This document shows, in pieces, positions 56,340 through 63,912 of a stretch of 64,000 bases of DNA (its first letter is position 1; the number at the start of each line of letters is the position of its first letter). The position numbers were made by a program, and so were the translations under genes. The DNA is from Arenibaculum pallidiluteum (GTDB lineage: Bacteria; Pseudomonadota; Alphaproteobacteria; Azospirillales; Azospirillaceae), in assembly GCF_017355985.1 (NCBI RefSeq), contig NZ_JAFIQU010000016.1:85916-149915 (forward strand), given 5' to 3'. The notes under the pieces are model-generated. The model was not told the DNA's origin. It searched no databases and was given only the letters and a program-made list of their open reading frames with translations.

Positions 56340-57440
56340 ATGGCGAAGTCCATCCTCCTGCGCGCAGCGGCGGTCCTGATGATGATGCCCCTCGGCATGG
56401 GCGCCGCGCTCGGCGCCGATGGCGACGGCGCCTTGCTGCGCCGCTTGGCGGAGACCCACGCGCAGCCCCGGGCCGGGGCGCTGGCCGGTGCCGCGGCCGG
56501 GCTCGCCGAGCGGCTCGACCGATTCTGCGCGGCGCCTTCCGCGGCCGGGCTGGCCGAGGCGCGCGCCGGCTTCGATGCCGCCATGGACGGGTGGATGGGC
56601 ATCCAGCACCTGCGGCCGGGGCCGGCCGCCATGTTCATGCGCGCCGAGCGCATGGCCTTCTGGCCCGAGCGCAACAACGCGGTCGCGCGGCAGCTCGGGC
56701 AGATCCTGGCGGCCCGCGATCCCAAGGCGCTGGAACCCCAGGCGATCGCGCGCAGCAGCGTCGCCACCCAGGGGCTGAGCGCGCTCGAGCACCTTCTCTA
56801 CGCGGAACGGGCAGAGCCGGGCGCGTTCGGCGGCGACGAGACCGGGCGCTACCGCTGCGCCTACGCGGCCGCGGTGGCGCGCAACGTGGCGGGCATGGCC
56901 GATGGCATCCGCGCGGACTGGGTGGCGCTGCCAGCCGAGTTCGAGGCCGGCGGACCGACCTCCGTCGCCCCGACGGCGGCCGGGGCGGTGGAGGCGCTCT
57001 ACGGGGCGCTGGTCACCGCGATGCAGGTCGTCGTCGACCAGAAGCTGCTGGCTCCGCTTGGCGCGGACTCGGCCTCGGCGAAGCCGCGGCTCGCGGAATC
57101 GGTCCGGAGCGGCCGCTCGCTGCGCAACGTGGCGCTGAACCTCGCGGCCGTGCGCGCGGCGCTGCTCGGCGAGGGCGGCGGGCCCGGCTTCGTGGCCAGG
57201 CTGCCCGCCGGGCCCGAGGGGAATGCCGTCCGGGCCAGGATCGCGGAGGCGTTCGACCGGGCCATCGCGGCGGCCGGGAAGGTGGGGGCGCCGCTCGATC
57301 AGGCGGTGGCGGACCCGAAACGCCGGCCGGCGGTGCTGGCGGCCTTCCGCGCGGCCAAGGAGGCCCAGGCACTGGTGGCCGAGACCCTGCCGCCCCTGCT
57401 CGGGATCTCGCTGGGCTTCAACGAACTGGATGGGGACTGA
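56340..57440 (+). CDS. second imelysin family protein
   Basis: The 366-residue protein has a signal peptide ending near ALGAD (residue 26) and a single imelysin domain: MDGWMGIQHLRPGPAAMFMRAERMAFWPERN, then the motif QGLSALEHLLYAE, where the first Gly-x-His of the imelysin motif is altered (GLSALEHL), and a C-terminal block LGISLGFNELDGD. It is shorter and diverged from the first copy. In iron-regulated clusters a short imelysin of this kind typically follows the di-haem protein gene. It starts 14 bases after that gene. Confidence 0.88.
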   Translation: MAKSILLRAAAVLMMMPLGMGAALGADGDGALLRRLAETHAQPRAGALAGAAAGLAERLDRFCAAPSAAGLAEARAGFDAAMDGWMGIQHLRPGPAAMFMRAERMAFWPERNNAVARQLGQILAARDPKALEPQAIARSSVATQGLSALEHLLYAERAEPGAFGGDETGRYRCAYAAAVARNVAGMADGIRADWVALPAEFEAGGPTSVAPTAAGAVEALYGALVTAMQVVVDQKLLAPLGADSASAKPRLAESVRSGRSLRNVALNLAAVRAALLGEGGGPGFVARLPAGPEGNAVRARIAEAFDRAIAAAGKVGAPLDQAVADPKRRPAVLAAFRAAKEAQALVAETLPPLLGISLGFNELDGD

Positions 57441-57441
57441 G

Positions 57442-58575
57442 ATGGAAATCCATCGGCGCACCTTCCTCGCCGCGTTCGGCGGCGTGCTGGCCCAGCTCGC
57501 GGCGGGGCCGGTCGCGGCCTCCGCCGGCGGGCGGCACCTGTTCCTGACGGCCTTCGCCACCGCGCCGGGAAGGCCCGTGGGCTATGGGGTGGCGGCGCTC
57601 GACGCCGCGGGGCGCGTGGCCTTCGCGCTGCCGCTCCCGGGCCGCGCCCACGGGGTCGTGCCCCATCCGCGCAGGGCCCAGGCCGTCGTCTTCGAGCGCC
57701 GTCCCGGACGGTGGTTCGTTCCCGTCGACCTGGCCACCGCCGCGCTCGGCAAGCCGGTGGAGGTCCCGGCCGGCCGCAGCTTCACGGGGCACGGCGCCTT
57801 CGGGCCGGACGGGCGACTTCTCTACGTGGCCGAGGACGACGTCGAGCGCGAGACCGGGTCCATCGGCGTCTACGACGCGGCCGACGGCTACAGGCGCTGC
57901 GGCGCCCTGCCGACCCATGGCATCGGTCCGCACGAGCTGATCATGCTCGACGGAGGGCGCGTGCTCGCGGTCGCCAACGGGGGCATCATCACCCATCCGG
58001 AGACGGGGCGGGCCAAGCTGAACACCGACGGCCCGGATTCGTCGCTGACCTATGTGGACGCGTCCACGGGCAGGCTGATCGAGGCCGTTCGCCTGCCGGA
58101 GGGCCATTCCAACCTGGGCATCCGGCATCTGGCGGAGGTGGCCGGCGGCGGTGTCGTCCTCGGCATGCAGGACGAGCGGCCGACGGGCGAGGTCCAGGCC
58201 CTCGTGGCGGTGCACCGGCTCGGATCGCCGGCCCGCATGCTTGCGGCACCCGAGGACGAGCTGGCGCGCTTCCGGGGCTATGTCGGCTCCGTCGCGGCGG
58301 GAGCCGGCGGCGCTCTCGTCGCGGCGAGCTCGCCGCGCGGAGGGCTGATCGGCGTCTGGGACGCGGGCACGGGCGCGTGGGTCGGCAGCTTGCCGCTGGC
58401 CGACGGCTGCGGGCTCGCGGCCGAGGGCGCGGGCTTCCTGGCCAGCAGCGGTCACGGGCGTCTGCTCGCCGTGGCCGGAAAGGGGGGCGGCGAAGAGGCC
58501 GGTACCGACCTTTGCGTCGAGGGAAACCTGCGCCTGGACAATCACCTGACGCCCTGGGCGGGCGGCGCCGTTTGA
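57442..58575 (+). CDS. DUF1513 domain beta-propeller-like protein
   Basis: The 377-residue protein has a Tat-like leader (HRRTFLAAFGGVLAQLAAG) and the DUF1513 fold: RGHGVVPHPRR-type region, FTGHGAFGPDGRLLYVAEDD, IGPHELIMLDGGRVLAVANGGI and NLGIRHLAEV, a repeated pattern like a six-bladed beta propeller. Function is unknown. It is regularly the last gene after imelysin and di-haem genes in iron-regulated operons. It follows the second imelysin by 1 base, so they are co-translated. The last conserved segment ends LRLDNHLTPW. Confidence 0.9.
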   Translation: MEIHRRTFLAAFGGVLAQLAAGPVAASAGGRHLFLTAFATAPGRPVGYGVAALDAAGRVAFALPLPGRAHGVVPHPRRAQAVVFERRPGRWFVPVDLATAALGKPVEVPAGRSFTGHGAFGPDGRLLYVAEDDVERETGSIGVYDAADGYRRCGALPTHGIGPHELIMLDGGRVLAVANGGIITHPETGRAKLNTDGPDSSLTYVDASTGRLIEAVRLPEGHSNLGIRHLAEVAGGGVVLGMQDERPTGEVQALVAVHRLGSPARMLAAPEDELARFRGYVGSVAAGAGGALVAASSPRGGLIGVWDAGTGAWVGSLPLADGCGLAAEGAGFLASSGHGRLLAVAGKGGGEEAGTDLCVEGNLRLDNHLTPWAGGAV

Positions 58576-59122
58576 GAATGTGATCCGTGGCCGCGGCCGG
58601 GGGGTGATCCTTTTGGCCAGGGCAGCCTTGCTGCTTCCTTCGGGGCGCGTCATTTTTTCGGGGGTGATAATGATGCGCGCAACCGTTCCGAAAGTTGCTG
58701 AATGACCGTTGTCTTCTTTCTCTGCGAATCGACATTCGTGCTCGGACGGGCGCTGATCGCGCGCAATACCCGCCGCAAGCCGCAAAGTCCGCAAGCCCAT
58801 GGGCCGCTTGCAATATGCAGACACCGCCAAGCGAGCTCTTGACGAATGGGGCCGGAACCCCGATTTGGATGCCATCGAGCGCTGCCTTCAGGGGCGCGTG
58901 GACTGTGACCAGCCTAGGTAATTGAAAAAAAGAGGTTGGATTGCAGCCGCGTCCCATTTAGGGTCGTCCCCGACGGCGTGAACCGCCCTCCCATGCGGAC
59001 CCGTCGCTCGAACCCCGAGAAATCCGCCGCGGATGCGTTCGGCGGAGCCCGGACCCCCGGACGAGGGCTGGTCTTGGCCCGGCGGGACTTTGGAATCTCA
59101 AACTGGGGCTCGTTTACTGAGG
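58576..59122. other. gene-poor stretch between DUF1513 and DUF4167
   Basis: About 550 bases contain no gene I can support. They hold a Fur-like site at 58665, a T-run TCATTTTTTCG (58650-58660), an A-run AATTGAAAAAAAG (58920-58932), and the promoter region for the DUF4167 gene. A 76-codon frame at 58695-58925 uses a TTG start without a ribosome site and looks accidental. Confidence 0.6.
58665..58679. promoter_or_regulatory. weak Fur-box-like site D with no iron gene downstream
   Basis: TGATAATGATGCGCG has a perfect TGATAAT left half but only three of seven matches in the right half of the 7-1-7 model, though GCAA follows. The next gene on the plus strand is the DUF4167 gene 445 bases away, so the site may be fortuitous or a relic. 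Confidence 0.3.
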
Positions 59123-59584
59123 ATGAGACAAGGATCGAACAACAGGCGCTCGCGCGGCCGGGGCAACGGCGGCGGCGGCGGTGGGGGCGGCGGTGGCGGG
59201 GGCGGCGGACGCCGGCCCAACAACGTTCCGCTACGGCACCAGACCTTCGACAGCAACGGGCCCGACGTGCGGATCCGGGGCAACGCCTTCCAGGTCTACG
59301 AGAAGTACCTGGCGCTGGCCCGCGATGCCCAGTCGGCCGGCGACCGCGTCGCCGCCGAGAACTACCTGCAGCACGCCGAGCACTACTACCGGATCATCGA
59401 GCTCATCAACGAGCAGGCCGAGCAGCAGAACCAGCGCAACCCGCAGCAGCGCCAGGGCCGCGACGGCCAGGGCGGCCAGCCGAACGGCGCGGGGATGAAC
59501 GGCAACGGCGGCTCCTATGATGAGGCCGACGAGGGTGAGGAAGACGATCAGGGCGCTGACGACGAGCGTGCGCTGAACGCCTGA
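59123..59584 (+). CDS. DUF4167 family protein
   Basis: The 153-residue protein has a basic Arg/Asn-rich N-terminus, a run of 15 glycines (about residues 15-29), the conserved DUF4167 core VRIRGNAFQVYEKYLALARDAQSAGDRVAAENYLQHAEHYYRI, and an acidic Gln/Asn/Asp tail. The basic-Gly N-terminus suggests nucleic acid binding; function is unknown. The family is almost exclusive to alphaproteobacteria and is usually found close downstream of prmC. The start is the ATG at 59123, just before the Arg-rich segment. Confidence 0.9.
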   Translation: MRQGSNNRRSRGRGNGGGGGGGGGGGGGGRRPNNVPLRHQTFDSNGPDVRIRGNAFQVYEKYLALARDAQSAGDRVAAENYLQHAEHYYRIIELINEQAEQQNQRNPQQRQGRDGQGGQPNGAGMNGNGGSYDEADEGEEDDQGADDERALNA

Positions 59585-59636
59585 ACCCATGCAGGACCCG
59601 CGCGGGCCGCGATGCGGCTTTGCGTGTCGACCGCCG

Positions 59637-59670
59637 ACCGGCGCCGCCCCGACGAGGGGCCGGCGCCGGT
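59637..59670. terminator. long convergent terminator hairpin
   Basis: ACCGGCGCCG (59637-59646) pairs with 59661-59670, and inner CCCC (59647-59650) pairs with GGGG (59656-59659), with one bulged base. It separates the DUF4167 gene from ogt on the opposite strand and can serve both. Confidence 0.65.
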
Positions 59671-59686
59671 TCCGTTTCCGCTCCCC

Positions 59687-60214
59687 TTATTGGCGGACGG
59701 AACCGCGCTCGTGCTCCAGCAGCCAGCGCTTGCGCTCGATCCCGCCGCCATAGCCCGTAAGAGAGCCGTCCGCACCCAGGACGCGATGGCAGGGCACCAC
59801 GACGCCCACCGGATTGGCCCCGTTGGCGAGGCCCACGGCGCGGGCGGCGCCGGGCCGCCCGATGCGGCGCGCGAGCTCGCCATAGGTGATGGTCCCGCCG
59901 CAGGGGATTCCGCGCAGGGCCGCCCAGACGCCGCGCTGGAAGGCGGAACCGCCGGTCTCCACCGGCAGGCCACGGATGGCGTCCAGCGCGCCCGCGAAAT
60001 AGGCCGCCAGCGCCGTCGAAAGGCCGCCCGGATCGGATTCCGGCTCCAGGACGTGGCCGCCGGGTCCGTAATGGATGTCCAGCAGGCGTAGCATCCGGGA
60101 CTCGTGATCCGTCCAGTCGACTGCCCTGAGCCGGCCCTGGAGGTCGGCCACCACGACAAGCTCGCCGATGGGCGCCGCGATCCGGTCCACGAGCAGGCGC
60201 AGGGCATCACCCAT
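59687..60214 (-). CDS. ogt: methylated-DNA-[protein]-cysteine S-methyltransferase
   Basis: The 175-residue protein has the alkyltransferase domain with the acceptor Cys142 in VPCHRV, preceded by the helix-turn-helix Arg finger region (ITYGELARRIGRPGAARAVG). It removes O6-alkyl groups from guanine in a suicide reaction. Its start lies inside the end of the Ada-AlkA gene (8-base overlap), so both are translated together as an alkylation-repair operon. The tail ends with the ERKRWLLEHE segment typical of Ogt. Confidence 0.93.
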   Translation of the reverse strand: MGDALRLLVDRIAAPIGELVVVADLQGRLRAVDWTDHESRMLRLLDIHYGPGGHVLEPESDPGGLSTALAAYFAGALDAIRGLPVETGGSAFQRGVWAALRGIPCGGTITYGELARRIGRPGAARAVGLANGANPVGVVVPCHRVLGADGSLTGYGGGIERKRWLLEHERGSVRQ

Positions 60215-61760
60215 GGGCCTGCCCGGCGGCGGCGCGGGCCGCGATGGAGGCGGCATCGGCGGCCCACAGGTGCTGCGCCGCATAGGCGCGCCACGGGCGC
60301 CAGGGTTCGGCCTGCCCGCGCAGCTCGGCCGGACTGGGCCGCCGGCCGGCCGTACCCGCGGCGCCGCGCAGCAGCCCGACATCGCTGGCCGGGAAGGCAT
60401 CGGTCTCGCGAACGGCACGCAGCGCGATGTACTGCGCCGTCCATTCGCCGATTCCAGGGATGGCGCGCAGCCGAGCCACGGTCTCCTCCGCGCTGCCCGC
60501 CGGCGCGAACAGGCGCGGATCCGCCTCGGCTGCCGCCGCCAGCGCGGCGAGGGCCGCCTTGCGCGCGCCCGGCATGCGAAGCGCCGCCAGATCGGCGCCA
60601 GCGACCTGCGCGGCCGTGGGGAAGGCCGCCCGGAGCGCCGTGTGATGGCGCCGCTCAGGCGGCACGGGGGTGCCGCACAGCGCCGTCAGCCGCCCCGCGA
60701 GCCGCCGCGCGGCCTCGACCGAGACCTGCTGGCCCAGCACAGCCCGCACGCCCAGCTCGAACCCGTCCCATCCGCCGGGTACGCGAAGGCCCGGCCGTTC
60801 CGCGACCAGTGGTGCCAGCAGCGGGTCCCGCGCGAGATGGGCGGCGATGGCGCCGACATCGGCGCCCAGGTCGAAGGCGCGGCGCAGGCGCGCCACGATG
60901 CCCGGCAGGGCGCGCAGGCACGGGAAGCGGATGGTGGCGACCAAGCTCCGTGCCTCGGGCAGGTGGCCGACCTCGACCGAGCCGAGAAGGCCGTCCACGA
61001 GCACGGTCCTACGGTAGGTGCCGCCCTCCACCACCTCGACTCCCTCGACCGCGCGGCCGGCCAGATGGGATAGCATCGCGGCCCAGTCGTAGGGCGGCTG
61101 GTAGCGCAGGCGCAGCATCACGCCGGTTTCGGCACAGGCGCCTTCGGGCAGGGCTGCGGCGCTGCGGCGCAGCGACCCCGGCGGCCGGCCGTAGAGCTGG
61201 CGGAACGTCTCGTTGAAGCGCCGCAGGCTGCCGAAGCCCGCGGCGAGCGCGATCTCGGCCATGGGCATGCGCGTCTCGTGGATCAGCTGCTTGGCGAAGA
61301 GGACCCGGCGGGTCTGCGCGACGGCGATCGGCGAGGCGCCGAGATGCTGCCGGAACAGCCGGCGAAGCTGACGACCGCCCACACCCAGCCTTTCGGCGAG
61401 CGCCTCCACCGACGCGTCCTCGGCATCGAGCGCGCCGTCTGCGATCAGGGCAAGCCCGCGCGAGACGGTGTTCGAGGTCCCCAGCCAGGCGCCGAGGTCG
61501 GGGGCCGTCTCGGGCCGGCAGCGCAGACAGGGACGGAACCCCGCCTCCTGCGCCGCCGCGGCCGAGGCGAAGAAGCGGCAGTTCTCGGGCCTGGGGGTGC
61601 GTGCCGGGCAGACCGGCCGGCAGTAGATCCCCGTCGTGGTCACGCCGACGAAGAGGCGGCCATCGAAACGGGCGTCGCGCGCCGCGACGGCCCGGTGGCA
61701 GGCCAGGGAATCGAGCTGCGGATCGAGCCGGAAATCAAGCTGGGGATCGAGCGGTTCCAT
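60207..61760 (-). CDS. Ada (metal-binding, AraC) - AlkA fusion: alkylation-response regulator and 3-methyladenine glycosylase
   Basis: The 517-residue protein fuses three modules. Residues about 15-100 are the Ada zinc domain with GIYCRPVCPARTPRPENC and FRPCLRC, whose first Cys accepts methyl from phosphotriesters. Residues about 100-200 are an AraC helix-turn-helix (VGGRQLRRLFRQHLGASPIAVAQTRR, MAEIALAAGFGSLRRFNETFRQLYG). Residues 215-510 form an AlkA-type glycosylase with PGIGEWTAQYIALRA and the catalytic Asp in FPASDVGLLR. Sensor, activator and base-excision enzyme are thus one polypeptide, with Ogt encoded next. Confidence 0.92.
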   Translation of the reverse strand: MEPLDPQLDFRLDPQLDSLACHRAVAARDARFDGRLFVGVTTTGIYCRPVCPARTPRPENCRFFASAAAAQEAGFRPCLRCRPETAPDLGAWLGTSNTVSRGLALIADGALDAEDASVEALAERLGVGGRQLRRLFRQHLGASPIAVAQTRRVLFAKQLIHETRMPMAEIALAAGFGSLRRFNETFRQLYGRPPGSLRRSAAALPEGACAETGVMLRLRYQPPYDWAAMLSHLAGRAVEGVEVVEGGTYRRTVLVDGLLGSVEVGHLPEARSLVATIRFPCLRALPGIVARLRRAFDLGADVGAIAAHLARDPLLAPLVAERPGLRVPGGWDGFELGVRAVLGQQVSVEAARRLAGRLTALCGTPVPPERRHHTALRAAFPTAAQVAGADLAALRMPGARKAALAALAAAAEADPRLFAPAGSAEETVARLRAIPGIGEWTAQYIALRAVRETDAFPASDVGLLRGAAGTAGRRPSPAELRGQAEPWRPWRAYAAQHLWAADAASIAARAAAGQAHG

Positions 61761-61841
61761 GGCTTGACGATGTCATGGCCGCGCTGCCGGCGCTCGCGGT
61801 TTTCGGACGTGGTCACCAGGCCCAGGGGCCTGCCGGCGGGC

Positions 61842-62606
61842 TCAGGATGCTGGCGCGACGGCATCGCCGGGGGCGATGGCGCCGCCCACAACCACCCTTG
61901 CATAGACCCCGCAGTCGGTGTGCCCGTACCCGCGGCGCAGGGCCTGCGGGATGTTCAGGTCCCGCTGACCGGATCCCGGCTCCACATTGGTGGCGGCGCA
62001 GCGCCCGATGGTCCGCACGACCTCGAGCTCGGCGGCGCCGATCCGGATGCGCGATCCTACCCAGTGGGCCTCCTCCCAAGGCTGAAGGCCGCCCAGGAGA
62101 AGGTTGCCGCGGAAGCGCAGCGGGTCTACCGGCGCGCCCACGATGCGCTGCTCGAGATCATGCACGCTCGCAAGGTTGATGAGCGAGACGAGCTTCTCCT
62201 CGGTGTCCGTGAACATCACGCCCGGGGCCTCGATGATGCGCGGGGTCCCCGGGAGCTCCGACTTCAGGTAGGCCGCCAGGAACTGGTCGAGGATCAGGCG
62301 CCCCTGGGGCACCGTGATCTGGCCGCGCACGATGCGGCGGCCCCTGCGCAGGATCTCGAGATAGCCGGTCGCGTCATCGAAGCGGCTTTCCAGTGCGGCG
62401 AGCCGCTCGTGCTTGACCAGGGTTACGAAGGCGCTCTTGGGCCGCCAGCCGCCTTCCGCGGGGTCGATGCCGGCCGCGCCATGGACGATGGCGAAGCGCC
62501 GGTCCTGCGGCAGCCCCTCACAGGCCTGCAGCTCGACGCCATCCAGGCTCTCGGCGCTCAGGCCCTTGACGGGGTATCGCAGGATTCGCTCGACGGTTCC
62601 GACCAT
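61842..62606 (-). CDS. MOSC domain-containing protein
   Basis: The 254-residue protein has the MOSC N-terminal beta-barrel (VERILRYPVKGLSAESLDGVELQ, GLPQDRRFAIV) and the C-terminal MOSC core with FRGNLLLGGLQPWEEAHWVGSRIRIGAAELEVVRTIGRCAATNVEPGSGQRDLNIPQAL, including the conserved Cys of IGRCAATN. The family binds sulfur or molybdopterin and relates to the C-terminus of Moco sulfurase and to YcbX-type detoxification proteins. The ATG at 62606 is the only good start in front of the domain. Confidence 0.9.
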   Translation of the reverse strand: MVGTVERILRYPVKGLSAESLDGVELQACEGLPQDRRFAIVHGAAGIDPAEGGWRPKSAFVTLVKHERLAALESRFDDATGYLEILRRGRRIVRGQITVPQGRLILDQFLAAYLKSELPGTPRIIEAPGVMFTDTEEKLVSLINLASVHDLEQRIVGAPVDPLRFRGNLLLGGLQPWEEAHWVGSRIRIGAAELEVVRTIGRCAATNVEPGSGQRDLNIPQALRRGYGHTDCGVYARVVVGGAIAPGDAVAPAS

Positions 62607-62674
62607 GTGGCCGTTATGGGGAGCGGCCGCGCCGGCTGTCAATCGTGGCCGCTCGCCTGGGCTTGCGAAGGCGG

Positions 62675-62736
62675 CTTTCGCCCTGCGCCCGCGAGGGCGC
62701 GCCTGCTTTCGCCCTGCGCCCGTGAGGGCGCGTCTG
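62675..62736. repeat. two tandem 31-bp hairpin units (REP-like)
   Basis: Unit 1 (62675-62705) and unit 2 (62706-62736) differ at 2 of 31 positions. Each contains GCGCCC-GCGA-GGGCGC or CGCCC-GTGA-GGGCG, a short hairpin. They lie between the Nudix and MOSC genes, both transcribed leftward. The pattern fits a REP/BIME-type extragenic repeat or a double terminator. Confidence 0.6.
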
Positions 62737-62751
62737 TTCTGGGCCCACCCC

Positions 62752-63252
62752 TCACCAGTGCTCCTGCGGCGGCGCGCCGCGCCATTCGGCGATACGGCGG
62801 CGCGTTGCGGGCGTCGTGTCCGGCGGCAGCGCGTCGGCGTGGAAGAACGCGGCCTCCAGGATCTCGCGCCCGTCGCTCCGCGGCTCGCCTCGCCAGTCCT
62901 CGGCCACGTAGACCGCCACATGGTCGCTGTGCCGGCGCCCGAGGCGCAGGCGCAGATAGATGCCCAGAAGGCGCGCCGCGGAGGCCTGGACGCCGCACTC
63001 CTCGGCCAGCTCGCGGAGGGCAGCGGCCCGTAGGCTCTCGCCACGGCTCACGCCGCCGCCGGGCAGGTGCCAGCCGGCGACGTAGCTGTGGCGCACCAGC
63101 AGCACCCTGCCGGTCCCGTCGGGCACGACCACCCGGACGCCGAGCGTCACCGGCCCGGCCAGCCAGCGCCAGCCCAGCCGGGTCAGGTGCAGCGCGCGAA
63201 GCGCCCGGCCCAGCGCGGGGTGTCCCGCCCCGGCCTTGCGTGCTGCGGCCAT
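62752..63252 (-). CDS. Nudix hydrolase
   Basis: The 166-residue protein has the complete Nudix box GGGVSRGESLRAAALRELAEECGV (GX5EX7REUXEEXGU pattern) preceded by VLLVRHSYVAGWHLP. It hydrolyses a nucleoside-diphosphate-linked compound; the substrate is unknown. The N-terminal extension with LHLTRLGWRWLAGPV precedes the domain. It contrasts with the Nudix remnant at 42146, which lacks this box. Confidence 0.92.
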   Translation of the reverse strand: MAAARKAGAGHPALGRALRALHLTRLGWRWLAGPVTLGVRVVVPDGTGRVLLVRHSYVAGWHLPGGGVSRGESLRAAALRELAEECGVQASAARLLGIYLRLRLGRRHSDHVAVYVAEDWRGEPRSDGREILEAAFFHADALPPDTTPATRRRIAEWRGAPPQEHW

Positions 63253-63280
63253 GCGCCCCGCTCCCGCGGCCCGCCGCGTC

Positions 63281-63619
63281 TCAGTGGTCCGCGCGGTGCA
63301 GGATCGTGTCGCGCAGCCCGGTGTCGTAGTCGAGCCCGGCCGGGGTCACGACGCAGGAGCGCGGGAAGTCGCCGCGGATCATGCCCTTGCGCTCCAGCGC
63401 GAGCCAGACTGCGGGGTTGCCGAGCCCGGTCGCGTCGGCGGTCGCGACGACGGCGTCGCCGAGATGGAAATGGTTGCCGTGGGCATGGGGGAACTGGTCC
63501 ACGACCTTTCCGTCCTCCTCGCCCTCGGCGGGGCGGTCGATCAGGCGCGCAAGCTCCTGGAGGAGGGTCAGCGTCTTCAACTGCAGGGGATTCAGGTTCA
63601 GCGGGTTCTTCTTCGCCAT
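63281..63619 (-). CDS. conserved hypothetical protein upstream of glmS
   Basis: The 112-residue protein begins MAKKNPLNLNPLQLKTLTLLQELARL and contains a His-rich motif HAHGNHFHLGDAVVATADATGLGNPAVW, then GDFPRSCVVTPAGLDYDTGL. The His cluster could bind metal. I recognise it as a conserved alphaproteobacterial protein but know no function. GGAGCG precedes the ATG at 63619. It is divergent from glmS, with about 290 bases between. Confidence 0.65.
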   Translation of the reverse strand: MAKKNPLNLNPLQLKTLTLLQELARLIDRPAEGEEDGKVVDQFPHAHGNHFHLGDAVVATADATGLGNPAVWLALERKGMIRGDFPRSCVVTPAGLDYDTGLRDTILHRADH

Positions 63620-63817
63620 TCTCAGCGCTCCGTTGGGGCTGCGGCGCAGTTGAGGACGCCGCACCGGCTCCGTCAAGCGCCCCTGCCGTCGGGAGCCCCT
63701 GCGCGCGTGACGCGAGTTCGCGGGCACTCCTTTCGCGCCGCGCCCTGTCCGGCGTCGCCTCCGTCCTGGCCCGTCCGGGACGGGCCTGTGATGAAACGTG
63801 GTGAAACAAAAGGTTAC

Positions 63818-63836
63818 TTGGGGCCCACTACCCCAA
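63818..63836. promoter_or_regulatory. inverted repeat in the glmS upstream region
   Basis: TTGGGG (63818-63823) and CCCCAA (63831-63836) form a 6-bp dyad with a 7-base spacer, about 75 bases before the glmS ATG. It could be a regulator site or a leader hairpin. No glmS ribozyme core is recognisable. Confidence 0.35.
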
Positions 63837-63912
63837 TATGGCAGTAATTGACGGCGACCTTCCCCGTTTCAGAGGGGTGGGCACACCCGAACGACATCAG
63901 GGTATACGGCCC

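Noticed and set aside
58695..58925. 76-codon frame in the gap before DUF4167
   Set aside because: TTG start, no ribosome site, no similarity to any family I know.
63620..63912. glmS ribozyme/riboswitch in the glmS leader
   Set aside because: No glmS ribozyme core recognised; that element is mainly found in Firmicutes. Only a simple dyad is visible.
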